From NCBI GenBank assembly GCA_910585455.1, contig CAJUEL010000001.1, forward strand, positions 62,001 to 126,000: a stretch of 64,000 bases of DNA, given 5' to 3'. The translations under genes and the position numbers were made by a program. Shown piece after piece: positions 36,175 to 44,129 of this stretch. The notes under the pieces were generated by a model, which saw only the letters and a program-made list of their open reading frames with translations, was not told the DNA's origin and made no database searches. Position 1 is the stretch's first letter; each line of letters opens with the position of its first letter. Source of the DNA: an uncultured Eisenbergiella sp. (lineage in GTDB: Bacteria > Bacillota > Clostridia > Lachnospirales > Lachnospiraceae).

Positions 36175-36499
36175 CTGTATGCTCCTTTCTCCTGCCCGGG
36201 TCCCACAGGAAGACATTTCCCTGGCTGTCATTGATTAGCAGGATCGCATCCACCTTTTCCCTTTCAAAATGTTCTGCAAACGCTGTGGCGGAGTCTCTGT
36301 CATACATCAGCCCCTCGCAGCCAAGTCCCTTTGTATCCACAAACTCCACATTTTCATTGCCAAAGTGTTCCTCAATGTATGCAACAAACCGCTGCCCTCT
36401 CTCCTGTGCTGATATCCAGTTAAACGGGGTTTTCTCCGGCCGCTGTGACACATTGCGCCGCATGGGCGCAAGGCCCACTTTCACTTTATACGCAAACAT
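36161..36499 (-). pseudogene. Truncated L-fucose-isomerase-like gene (N-terminal fragment)
   Basis: 112 codons from ATG 36499 with GGAAAGGAG upstream. The first ~88 residues look like the N-terminal domain of fucose/arabinose isomerase-family proteins (KVKVGLAPMRRNV, GCEGLMYDRDSATAFAEHF, VDAILLIN), where about 400-500 residues are expected. Similarity stops after LLIND and the frame runs 20 residues into the leader of the FAD oxidase gene, which it overlaps. The promoter-proximal fragment may survive because it carries the ribosome site or promoter of the operon. A functional short protein cannot be excluded but is less likely. Confidence 0.65.
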
Positions 36500-36550
36500 A
36501 ACGGGCTTCTCCTTTCCTTCACCGCAAAAATGTGCTATACTGGCAGTACC

Positions 36551-36770
36551 TGAAAAATAATTATCAATTCCGACTCCCGCTCCGGATAACAGCCTGAACC
36601 TGTCCAAACTGTTACCGCTTCGCAAAACATGTGCCGGGCAGCTTCACCATTCTTTGTTTTCCTTTTCATCATACAAACGAATTTCTGAAAAGGCAATGAT
36701 TTGGTGGAAATTATTTTCGATTTATTTTTTTGTTTTTCGATAAATTGAGTTTCTTCGGAAATTATTTTCG
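36551..36770. promoter_or_regulatory. Repeated operator-like sites between the RpiR gene and the catabolic operon
   Basis: GGAAATTATTTTCG is present exactly at 36706-36719 and 36757-36770, 51 bp apart (about five helical turns). A third, imperfect copy in the opposite orientation (TGAAAAATAATTATC) lies at 36551-36565 next to the operon start. The GAAA-N-TTTC layout is the pattern typical of RpiR/MurR-family operators. No confident -35/-10 pair was assigned in the gap 36500-36840. Confidence 0.6.
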
Positions 36771-36840
36771 TTTTCGAGGTTAGAAAAAGGTTGAATAAAA
36801 AAGCATATCCAACCGGTTTTATTCGCGCTGCAACGCGCAG

Positions 36841-37692
36841 ATGGGCACAGACATGAAATCCATTCTCTTAAACATTCGCGCAAAATACCATGAAATGGGA
36901 CCCGGAGAGCGCCGGATCGCCGACCTTCTCACCACATCCCCCGACGCAATCCTTCCGCTGTCCATCGGTCAGTTTGCCCAAAAGGCGGGCTGCGGAAACG
37001 CGACGCTGGTCCGTTTTTCCAAGCGTCTTGGGCTGTCCGGATATCAGGAATTGAAAATCGCAATCGCCCAGGAAATCGCCTCCATTTCCAGCGAAAATGA
37101 GCAAATTTCCCCCACGGATACCTGCTATGCCATGTTCACCAAAAGGCTTCGCGACATTCAGGTTTCCTTGCAGAAAACGCGTCTGGTTTTAAAGCCCGCC
37201 GCCATGGATGCCGCCGCTCACAAAATCATGGCCGCCAGACAGATCGTGATTTTCGGTCTCGGAAATTCCGCATCGGTAGCGCAGGATGCCCAGCATAAAT
37301 TTTTGCGCATCGGCCTCAATGCCTCCGCCTGTTCCGACAACCATCTGCAGCTCATCATCGCCTCCCATTTGGACAAGGACTGCGTCGCCATCGGCATTTC
37401 CCATTCCGGCAAAAGCACGGATATCGTAGAAGCCTTGAAGCTCGCCCGCATTAACCACGCGACGACAATCTGCGTCACCAATTATGAAACAAGCCCGATC
37501 ACGGAGGTTTCCGATATCTGTCTGTTCACCCAGTCGGAGGAAACCCAGCATTCCATACTCGCCATGAGCTCCCGCATCGCCCAGCTCACAATTTTTGACG
37601 CCATCTACACCTATATTGTGGCAAATACGGGTAACAAAACGGTGGAAGCGATCCGCAATACGGAAACGGCGCTGAAGGATAAGAAGCTGTGA
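36841..37692 (+). CDS. MurR/RpiR family transcriptional regulator
   Basis: 283 aa (ATG 36853 is an alternative; neither has a clear ribosome site). Residues 1-77 are the HTH_6 domain (GPGERRIADLLTTSP, IGQFAQKAGCGNATLVRFSK, RLGLSGYQELKIAIAQEI). Residues ~120-260 are the SIS domain that binds a sugar phosphate (IVIFGLGNSASVAQDAQHKF, CVAIGISHSGKSTDIVEALK). Divergent from the FAD oxidase/kinase/ETF operon, with paired operator-like repeats in between, so it most likely represses that operon until a sugar-phosphate intermediate appears. Confidence 0.9.
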   Translation: MGTDMKSILLNIRAKYHEMGPGERRIADLLTTSPDAILPLSIGQFAQKAGCGNATLVRFSKRLGLSGYQELKIAIAQEIASISSENEQISPTDTCYAMFTKRLRDIQVSLQKTRLVLKPAAMDAAAHKIMAARQIVIFGLGNSASVAQDAQHKFLRIGLNASACSDNHLQLIIASHLDKDCVAIGISHSGKSTDIVEALKLARINHATTICVTNYETSPITEVSDICLFTQSEETQHSILAMSSRIAQLTIFDAIYTYIVANTGNKTVEAIRNTETALKDKKL

Positions 37693-37838
37693 CAGTGTCC
37701 GCGGGTATAGCGAGCATCGGATTGCTATAGTCACAATCCTCTGAACAAATCTTTGAGATAAAAGTACAAAAAAATCGAATAGTATGATACAATTTATGTG
37801 TTGCTCACCAACACCCGCAACAGGGAGGAGGTGTTTGC

Positions 37839-37937
37839 ATGGAAGTTGTGATTTCTTTTTTAGTTGCTGTTTCGGCTGGTGTAGCCTGCCACTACATCAT
37901 CAAATGGTTAGACAGTGACGATAAGAGCAACAACTAA
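37839..37937 (+). CDS. Fst/holin-like type I toxin (32 aa)
   Basis: 32 codons with a very strong ribosome site GGGAGGAGG before the ATG. The peptide has one hydrophobic helix (about residues 3-22, VVISFLVAVSAGVACHYII) followed by KWLDSDD and a polar tail, the same layout as the Fst/Ldr and holin-like toxins that damage membranes. A 6-bp hairpin (GTGTTG 37798-37803, CAACAC 37809-37814) lies in the 5' leader, as in par-type toxin mRNAs. It overlaps, through repeats and a shared hairpin, a convergent small RNA. Toxicity is inferred from architecture. Confidence 0.7.
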   Translation: MEVVISFLVAVSAGVACHYIIKWLDSDDKSNN

Positions 37938-37954
37938 CCTGGTGGGTGCTTTGC

Positions 37955-38048
37955 CACTATAAAAGAAAAGAAGAATCCCCAAACTGTGCTGCAACACGGT
38001 TTGGGGATTCGCTTCTTGTCCGCATGGACTTGTGATTTCTTTTTGCCT
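37955..38048 (-). ncRNA. Antisense RNA antitoxin of the par/Fst-like locus
   Basis: A consensus-like promoter on the minus strand (TTGTAA at 38078-38083, 17 bases, TATAAT at 38055-38060) would start an RNA near 38048 that ends at the hairpin 37973-38010 followed by TTCTTTTCTTTTAT, about 90 nt in all. Its first ~25 bases are complementary to the toxin ribosome-start region through the direct repeat. Start and end are estimated. Confidence 0.65.
37968..38015. terminator. Shared hairpin terminator of the toxin and antisense RNAs
   Basis: Perfect 12-bp arms GAATCCCCAAAC (37973-37984) and GTTTGGGGATTC (37999-38010), extended by partly pairing AAGAA/TTCTT flanks. The minus-strand side runs into a T-rich tract; the plus side has the weaker GCTTCTTG. 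Sharing one terminator between convergent RNAs is the hallmark of par. Confidence 0.75.
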
Positions 38049-38160
38049 ATTGGCATTATAGCATATGCAAATTTTAATTACAAGATACATTTTTTATTTC
38101 AACCTTCAGCAAAATTTACTGGGTTACTGTTCACGGCACCTCCATTTCTGCAACTTTCAT

Positions 38161-39654
38161 TTAACAGCCGATCCTGAAAATCTCCACCGAATGTGGCCGC
38201 AGCCTGACCGTCATTCCTTTTGCGAATTCGCCCAGCTCCTCCTCCTGTACAAAAACCTCCGTATGAGCAATGTCATTATAGGAAGAAACGCTTTCACCAC
38301 AGATGTAATAGCCCTTCACCGCCCCACCCGCTTCAAAATCTAGTTCTGCCTCCTCGAAATGTTCCGGCGACTTGTTCACGACAGCTACCGCCATTCCCGG
38401 CCCGTCGCTGAATTTTGTCACGCAGATATCCAGCAGGTCAACTGTTTCCTCTACCCCTCTATGATTGCGCACCGTACATCGCTCCATATCCGGACATACC
38501 GCACGCTGGACAATATCCCCCATATAATTGGTGTACAGATAGAAAACATGGTACGTGCTTCGAAGCACAAGTCCCTCCGGATGCGTGAAAATGCACCCTC
38601 TCGTATTGATCACCGGTGCGAAATTCGCCATACCGACAATATCACAGTTCCGGTTCAGCGCATTTAAAAAGCAGGCTGTAAAAATGGCGTCTCCCATAGT
38701 ATAGATTGCATTATCGTCATTTTGGTCTCTGGGCGTCACATATTCTTCCTTTGTGACTCCCTGCTCGATCGTGTGCACCTTAGGATGATACCACTCCTTC
38801 AGATTCCATTCGTCAAAGGCGATTCTGATCCTGTTTTCCAGCCCCATCGCCATAAGCAGCCCCTTCACCTTCCGGATCGCGTCTTCCGTGTGATTCGTAA
38901 AGGCCAGAACTGCCGGATAGTCTGACGGCTGATTTGTTTCATGGATTTGATCCCAATACTGATGAATGGAAATCCAGTTCAGAAACTGTCCGCTATGCCG
39001 CAGCAAATCAATGTTCCAGTCCAGATCCGTCAGGGCGGCAGCGGACAGCTCAATCGTGGGATCCACACGCTTCATCATTTTCGCGGATTCCAGCACCAGC
39101 CTGCCCCACTCTCCGGCGGGTTTTGCCCCAATTTCATGTCCGCCGTAATTCTCGTTTCCGACGCTCCAGTATTTCACACAAAACGGCGCCTCATGACCGT
39201 TTTGTATACGCATGCGGGCAAATTTTCCTTCTACAGGCAGATTACAATATTCCACCCAGTCGCTCATTTCCTCCGCCGTTCCGGTTCCCGCATTCGTGCA
39301 GATATACGGCTCACATCCCACCTTTCTGCACCAGGAAACAAACTCGTCCGTTCCGAATTCATTTGACTCCTCCACCCGCCATGCCTTGTCAAAATAAGGC
39401 ACTCTCGGCTGTCCTACGCCGTCCTTCCAATGATAGGAGGATACAAAGCATCCGCCCGGCCAACGCACGATGGGCACATGGATTGCCCGCAAAGCCTCCA
39501 GCACATCCTTCCGGAATCCCTCCTCATCGGACAGACTGTTTTGCGGATCATAAATTCCCCCATAGATCTGCCGGTGAAAATGCTCAATGAACTGCCCATA
39601 CAGCATCGGGCTCCTTTTCCCGATCACATCAACTGCGCTTGTCACAATTTTCAT
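38161..39654 (-). CDS. abfA: Alpha-L-arabinofuranosidase, GH51
   Basis: 497 aa, normal for intracellular GH51 enzymes, which release arabinofuranose from arabinan or arabinoxylan oligosaccharides. The (beta/alpha)8 catalytic part shows MLYGQFIEHFHRQIYGGIYD at the N-terminus, VRWPGGCFVSSYHWKDGVG, the acid/base Glu in YWSVGNENYGGHE (about 174) and the nucleophile Glu in RIAFDEWNLKEW (about 290). A C-terminal beta-sandwich ends TVRLRPHSVEIFRIG. No signal peptide. GGGGAGGTG precedes the ATG. It has a consensus promoter with a LacI-type operator and sits directly after the lacI gene. Confidence 0.93.
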   Translation of the reverse strand: MKIVTSAVDVIGKRSPMLYGQFIEHFHRQIYGGIYDPQNSLSDEEGFRKDVLEALRAIHVPIVRWPGGCFVSSYHWKDGVGQPRVPYFDKAWRVEESNEFGTDEFVSWCRKVGCEPYICTNAGTGTAEEMSDWVEYCNLPVEGKFARMRIQNGHEAPFCVKYWSVGNENYGGHEIGAKPAGEWGRLVLESAKMMKRVDPTIELSAAALTDLDWNIDLLRHSGQFLNWISIHQYWDQIHETNQPSDYPAVLAFTNHTEDAIRKVKGLLMAMGLENRIRIAFDEWNLKEWYHPKVHTIEQGVTKEEYVTPRDQNDDNAIYTMGDAIFTACFLNALNRNCDIVGMANFAPVINTRGCIFTHPEGLVLRSTYHVFYLYTNYMGDIVQRAVCPDMERCTVRNHRGVEETVDLLDICVTKFSDGPGMAVAVVNKSPEHFEEAELDFEAGGAVKGYYICGESVSSYNDIAHTEVFVQEEELGEFAKGMTVRLRPHSVEIFRIGC

Positions 39655-39682
39655 TTTCCGTCACCTCCCCTTCCATTGTTTA

Positions 39683-39731
39683 ATTATATATATTACACCT
39701 ATAAATGTCAATTAAGATTTACGTTAATCTT
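39683..39731 (-). promoter_or_regulatory. Consensus promoter and LacI-type operator of the GH51 gene
   Basis: On the minus strand TTGACA (39706-39711) and TATAAT (39683-39688) are 17 bases apart, a perfect consensus. Immediately upstream is the near-perfect palindrome AAGATTTACGTTAATCTT (39714-39731) with a central CG, typical of LacI-family operators. It overlaps the stop codon of the lacI gene. Confidence 0.8.
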
Positions 39732-40752
39732 CTATATTCCGCACCGTACTCTTCGCTTCATGCAGCATCACGGGCAAAATCTCTGTGATAAATTCCGCAT
39801 CATAATCCCCGATTCGCCGCAGCAGCAAAGACACTGCCGTTTCAGCAAGCGTCCTTTCCCCAGCCCCCGCCACGCTTGACAACGGCGACAGATATGGCAG
39901 CGCTCCCCGCATATGATCAAACCCGATCACGGAAACATCCTCCGGCACCCGGTGTCCTCCCTCCCTGAGCGAATTGATCACATGATATGCCAGCTGGTCA
40001 TTAAAGGCAAAAAGCCCTGTATACGCGACTGGCCAAATTGACCGTATTATCTTCCCCGCTTTCATGGCATCATAAACCGGCTCTACGTCCAATATCCGAA
40101 TCGCTTCCGCACTTATGCCGCGCTCTGCCAACGCATCCTCAAAGCCCTTTTGCCGCAGCGGCTGTGCCCCATTCCCTGACGGACCGCTCAAATACGCAAA
40201 TTGTCTGTGTCCTCTGGCATATAAAAAGTCGGCCGCAATGCGACCTCCCTGATAGTCATCCAGCCGGACCGCATCCGCACAGACCCCGCGAATTTCCCTA
40301 TCAATCAAAACCAACGGTACCTGATTTTTTTGAATCAGGCTTGCGCTTTCTGCATCGTTTGATTCCGGAAAATATAGAATTCCGTCCACCAGATTGGCAA
40401 TCGACAGATTCGCCATGACCAGCTCGTTTTTGGGATTTGCATGCGTGCACAGCGTCATAGTGACATAGCCGTTTTTCCGAAGCAGCTCATCCATCATGTA
40501 AATAAGCGTTGCATAATGAGGATTTTGGATATCGTCCACTATGATCGAAATCAGCCTGCTATGCCCTGACCGCATCGCCGCAGCAAAATTATTTCTGATA
40601 TATCCCATTTCCCCGGCAACCTGACGTATCTTTTGCGTCGTAGCCTCTGAAATCCCCGCATCATTGCGCAACGCACGGGAAACCGTGTTCGCCGTAACCC
40701 CACATCGCTCCGCGATATCCCTGATCGTCACTCTCTTGCCGTTTTTCTTCAT
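39724..40752 (-). CDS. LacI family transcriptional regulator
   Basis: 342 aa from ATG 40752 (GTAAAGGAAAAG upstream; the frame extends to 40812 inside the Nudix gene). N-terminal HTH VTIRDIAERCGVTANTVSRA with LRND hinge start, then the periplasmic-binding-like effector domain (ISIIVDDIQNPHYATLIYMM, LVLIDREIRG, AFNDQLAYHVI, VSVIGFDHM). Very probably represses the GH51 gene directly downstream in response to an arabinose-type sugar. The start overlaps the Nudix stop by four bases, so it also receives read-through from the restriction-modification operon. Confidence 0.9.
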   Translation of the reverse strand: MKKNGKRVTIRDIAERCGVTANTVSRALRNDAGISEATTQKIRQVAGEMGYIRNNFAAAMRSGHSRLISIIVDDIQNPHYATLIYMMDELLRKNGYVTMTLCTHANPKNELVMANLSIANLVDGILYFPESNDAESASLIQKNQVPLVLIDREIRGVCADAVRLDDYQGGRIAADFLYARGHRQFAYLSGPSGNGAQPLRQKGFEDALAERGISAEAIRILDVEPVYDAMKAGKIIRSIWPVAYTGLFAFNDQLAYHVINSLREGGHRVPEDVSVIGFDHMRGALPYLSPLSSVAGAGERTLAETAVSLLLRRIGDYDAEFITEILPVMLHEAKSTVRNIED

Positions 40753-41186
40753 ATCCCGCACTTTTCCTTTACCTTTTCCAAAAGCTGCGGCTGTACGGTC
40801 GGATACGTCCATTTCTCCGGCAACGCCCCCGTTATCACAATTTTTTCAATTTCACTGTGCAATTCCCGTTCAAAGGCTTTCACCTTTGCAAAAAACAGCA
40901 TACCAAAGGATTCCTGTCCGTCAAAGTTATCCCTGGTAGTAACAGAATACACGCAAACCGGTTCCATCTCAAAATCCACCGCACCGGTCTCTTCATACAG
41001 CTCGCGCTTCGCCGTGTCCCAAATCGCCTCCCCGGCTTCCCTGTGCCCGCCGGGAATCTCCAGCGTGTCCCTTTCCCTGTGCTTGCAAAATATGTATCCA
41101 TCCTCTGTCCGCGCAACAATTACCGCGAATTTCAAGAGAGAGTCCTCAACCTGTTCGTAAAAATTCACTTTTGCGTTTTCCAGCAT
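40749..41186 (-). CDS. Nudix hydrolase
   Basis: 145 aa with a complete Nudix box: GGHREAGEAIWDTAKRELYE then ETGA, fitting Gx5Ex7REUxEExGU (about 46-69). These Mg-dependent pyrophosphohydrolases cleave nucleoside diphosphate-linked compounds, including oxidised dNTPs. Starts three bases after the EcoRII-like stop, so it is in the restriction-modification operon. Whether it serves it (nucleotide cleaning) or simply shares the transcript is unknown. Confidence 0.88.
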   Translation of the reverse strand: MLENAKVNFYEQVEDSLLKFAVIVARTEDGYIFCKHRERDTLEIPGGHREAGEAIWDTAKRELYEETGAVDFEMEPVCVYSVTTRDNFDGQESFGMLFFAKVKAFERELHSEIEKIVITGALPEKWTYPTVQPQLLEKVKEKCGI

Positions 41187-41189
41187 GCT

Positions 41190-42446
41190 TCACAACCCCC
41201 GTTTATTCTGAATTCTTTTTACATGTTCCTCTTTTTCCTGCTTTTCTTTCACTTCCCGGATGAAATCCTTTACACTGTACAGCCACCGCCTCTGTCGTTC
41301 ATGATAAGTTTCATGCAGCTCCAGCGGCAGAACAAGCTGCAGCTTCCTTTTCTGCATGGCATCCGTCTGATTCTCACTGATCGCCGCCTCCAATGTCAGC
41401 AAATGCTTCTTTTCAATCCGGTCCGCCTCATCCAGCACCTGTCTCCACCGATCCTTACAGGTGCTCTTGACGCCCAGCATGGTCAGATTTTCTTCGGGAA
41501 AGAACGGATCCTGATAGGCCGCAATCCCCGGCAGAATAAAATCCGGCTTTGACTTATTTTCGGTGACGGGTGTCCGATCGTATAAAATCCGGTTTTCCAG
41601 AAAAATCGCTTCGATATGATTCTCAAGCGCCTGCCCCACTCTGCTTTTCCTACGGTTCTGTACGGAAAGAGAAAATTTCACAAATCCGTCCACATCAACT
41701 TCCCCATATTCAATAAAGCCCTTTTTCAGCCTTTCAGAAATGATATGCTTTTCCAGCGTCCTGAAAAGAGCTTCCTCCCGCTCCACCCATAGAAGCAGCG
41801 TTTCATCCGGCTCTTCCACCGGAGAAACCGGACCCGCCATTTCTCTGGCAAAAGCTGAAAATTCCTTCGTAGAAGGAAAGGATCCGCCAAACCGTTCCAG
41901 CATTTCCTCCAGGCAGTTATCCGTATCCTCTAAGCTTTCCACTCCGATCTGTTCCAATATCAGCCGGGAAGTGAAAAGCACCTTGCTTTTATCGAGTTCA
42001 AAATCCTCCTTCACCCGGAATCTGTCCAGAATATCATCCCTTATATCAAAAAGCCATTTCAGCTGATTTTCGATGGTTGTTCCATTCTGCGCAATAATGA
42101 CTAAAACCGTACCATCCGCCCGCAGGCAAATAAACAGGGTATCATCTTTTCTCATGATCCCTGTCACATCATTGGAAGTATAATACAAACGCCATTCGGA
42201 ACGCCCCGGAATATTCTCTCTGGAATCATACCAGGTCAGCGTTCCGTCATCCGCAACCATGCTTTCATCGTTCAGATAAACAAACCGGGCTCCGATCCTT
42301 TTCTTTCCGGTCTGTGTACCAAACAGCTTCTTTAAGATCCCCACTCCGTTAAATTCATGCTGGTTGCTTCTGCCGCCCGCTTCCACATCAACCAGGCTTT
42401 TCACTGCCACGCGTTCAAAATACTGAGACAAATATCCACATTTCAT
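41190..42446 (-). CDS. EcoRII-like type II restriction endonuclease
   Basis: 418 aa, close to EcoRII (404 aa). The C-terminal half is the EcoRII catalytic domain, with SRVGQALENHIEAIFLENRI, the PD-(D/E)XK core KPDFILPGIAAYQDPFF then LGVKSTCKDRWRQVLDEA, and HLLTLEAAISENQ; the N-terminal ~170 residues fit the DNA-binding effector domain that inhibits the nuclease until two sites are bound. EcoRII cuts CCWGG. Neighbouring methylase and Vsr genes complete the set, so CCWGG or a close variant is the likely target, though this is inferred from the family. Confidence 0.85.
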   Translation of the reverse strand: MKCGYLSQYFERVAVKSLVDVEAGGRSNQHEFNGVGILKKLFGTQTGKKRIGARFVYLNDESMVADDGTLTWYDSRENIPGRSEWRLYYTSNDVTGIMRKDDTLFICLRADGTVLVIIAQNGTTIENQLKWLFDIRDDILDRFRVKEDFELDKSKVLFTSRLILEQIGVESLEDTDNCLEEMLERFGGSFPSTKEFSAFAREMAGPVSPVEEPDETLLLWVEREEALFRTLEKHIISERLKKGFIEYGEVDVDGFVKFSLSVQNRRKSRVGQALENHIEAIFLENRILYDRTPVTENKSKPDFILPGIAAYQDPFFPEENLTMLGVKSTCKDRWRQVLDEADRIEKKHLLTLEAAISENQTDAMQKRKLQLVLPLELHETYHERQRRWLYSVKDFIREVKEKQEKEEHVKRIQNKRGL

Positions 42447-42460
42447 ATGAAAATATCCTC

Positions 42461-42913
42461 CTACAGCTCGCAGTAATCTCCCTGTCCGCTCCTGATAAAA
42501 TCCTCAATCTGCGCCAGTATTTCTTTTTCATAGGCAGAATCCTTCTGCATACGCTTTACCGTGCATTCCCACACCACCAGCTGCCGAATCTCCTTTTCCC
42601 GCAGAAGACGGGTCACCTCTTTGTCCCTGGTGATATTGGATTGAAACTTATTCGTCCAGAATTCGATATTGGACTTGGGAGTATATGCAATTTTGCAGTT
42701 GCGATGCCTGTGCCAGAAGCATCCGTGAATGAATACCGCCGTTCTTTGCTTCGTAAAATAAAGATCCGGTTTTCCATCCACCTGCTTATAATTTGCCCGG
42801 TATCGAAGCCCATCCGCATAAAGCCGGCTTCTGATATACATTTCGATGCTGGTCTTCGTCCCTTTGATTTTGGACATATTCCGGCTTCTTTCCTCTTTTG
42901 ACTTAATGTCCAT
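42461..42913 (-). CDS. vsr: Very short patch repair endonuclease
   Basis: 150 aa, normal Vsr length. Signature: NMSKIKGTKTSIEMYIRSRL, the metal Asp in GKPDLYFTKQRTAVFIHGCF with WHRH (catalytic His), and NTRD-type NITRDKEVTRLL near residue 95, ending VVWECTVK. Vsr nicks beside T:G mismatches made when 5-methylcytosine deaminates, protecting sites modified by a C5 methylase. It lies between methylase and nuclease genes with 13-19 bp gaps, so the three form one operon. Confidence 0.93.
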   Translation of the reverse strand: MDIKSKEERSRNMSKIKGTKTSIEMYIRSRLYADGLRYRANYKQVDGKPDLYFTKQRTAVFIHGCFWHRHRNCKIAYTPKSNIEFWTNKFQSNITRDKEVTRLLREKEIRQLVVWECTVKRMQKDSAYEKEILAQIEDFIRSGQGDYCEL

Positions 42914-42932
42914 CCCATTTTGGAGCGGTTCG

Positions 42933-44078
42933 TCACATGCAGGCCTCCAGCCGTTTCATCCGCTCAGCCTCCAATTCTTCCATCTTATTCACAACACATG
43001 CGGCAATCTGCGTAACCAGAGGCACTACCACGGAATTGCCGAACTGTTTATATGCCTGCGTATCCGAAACGACGATCTGAAACCGCTCCGGATAGCCCTG
43101 CAGACGCGCGCACTCTTTTGGCGTCAGCTTCCGCGGGTTTTTCCCTAGCTGCGCAATCAGGATTTCCGAGCCATCCTTATAATACCGGGCGCTCAATGTT
43201 CTCGCAATCCCGTCTCTGTCCGGCATACCATAGCCAAAACCGTTCCCCTTTTGCCGATGCTTTTCCGCGTAATTCTGTAAATATTCCCAAAGCTTATCCG
43301 ACAGCGTGTATTTTTCCTCCACACCGCTTTCCAGAATATCCGCAAGCTTCGGCTTCTGCTTTGGACGCTTTAAATCATATGTAAAAGTGATGTTCTCCCC
43401 ATAGCGCTTTCGGTCAAATCCTGCAATGAATATCCGTTCCCGGTGTTGCGGCACATAAATCTGTCCGTCCAGAATATCCGGAAAAATCTCATAGTCCAAT
43501 TCATCCAGCGCGTCCTGGATCACCTTCCAGGTACGCCCCCGGTCATGGCTTTTTAAGTTTTTGACATTTTCCAGAAGAAACGCTTTCGGACGCTTTTCAT
43601 CCAAAATGCGCACCACATCAAAAAACAGCGTTCCCTGCGTCTTGTCCAGAAACCCCGTCGCTCTTCCCAGACTGTTTTTCTTGGAAACACCGGCAATGGA
43701 AAAGGGCTGACACGGAAAACCCGCGACCAGGATATCATGCTCCGGTATATCTGCCGCGTTCACTTCCTTGATATTTCCTGCCGGAATCTCTCCAAAATTG
43801 GCATAATAGGTGCTCTGGCAATATTTATCCCATTCCGAAGAAAATACGCATTTCCCCTGCTGCGCTTCGAATGCCAGCCGCATTCCCCCGATCCCCGCGA
43901 ACAGATCAATAAACTTAAATCTTGCCGGGCCGGATTGGGCTTTCTGCCGCTTTTTATCGCTCATATAATATACTACCGCTTCCTTTACCATGTTCTGTAA
44001 TGTCTGATCCGATTCATTGGCACAGGAAATCATTTCCTCGTAAATGGTATCCTCAAATCTCAAATGCATCTGTTTCAT
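42933..44078 (-). CDS. DNA cytosine-5 methyltransferase with N-terminal RHH-like head
   Basis: 381 aa. The C5-MTase motifs are all present: FIDLFAGIGGMRLAFEAQ (SAM site, I), GFPCQPFSIAG (catalytic Cys, IV), FLLENVKNL (VI), YVPQHRERIFIAGF (VIII), ARTLSARYY (IX) and YKQFGNSVVVPLV (X), with a short target-recognition region between. Residues 1-50 (MHLRFEDTIYEEMISCANES, MVKEAVVYYMSD) look like a ribbon-helix-helix DNA-binding domain, which could repress the methylase's own promoter and delay the nuclease. First gene of the operon; transcription from the promoter at 44130. Confidence 0.9.
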   Translation of the reverse strand: MKQMHLRFEDTIYEEMISCANESDQTLQNMVKEAVVYYMSDKKRQKAQSGPARFKFIDLFAGIGGMRLAFEAQQGKCVFSSEWDKYCQSTYYANFGEIPAGNIKEVNAADIPEHDILVAGFPCQPFSIAGVSKKNSLGRATGFLDKTQGTLFFDVVRILDEKRPKAFLLENVKNLKSHDRGRTWKVIQDALDELDYEIFPDILDGQIYVPQHRERIFIAGFDRKRYGENITFTYDLKRPKQKPKLADILESGVEEKYTLSDKLWEYLQNYAEKHRQKGNGFGYGMPDRDGIARTLSARYYKDGSEILIAQLGKNPRKLTPKECARLQGYPERFQIVVSDTQAYKQFGNSVVVPLVTQIAACVVNKMEELEAERMKRLEACM

Positions 44079-44129
44079 CGCGCAGCTCCTGGGTATGATT
44101 ATGTACCGTTTTTTTCCCTTACAGGGTCT

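Larger units (their letters stand above)
37838..38044 (+). repeat. Direct repeats of the toxin-antitoxin locus
   Basis: The 15-mer TTGTGATTTCTTTTT is at 37846-37860 (just after the toxin ATG) and 38030-38044 (5' end of the antisense RNA). With one indel the match extends left through GCATGGA, covering the start codon. Because the antisense RNA is read through the second copy in the other direction, it carries the complement of the toxin start region. Confidence 0.85.
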
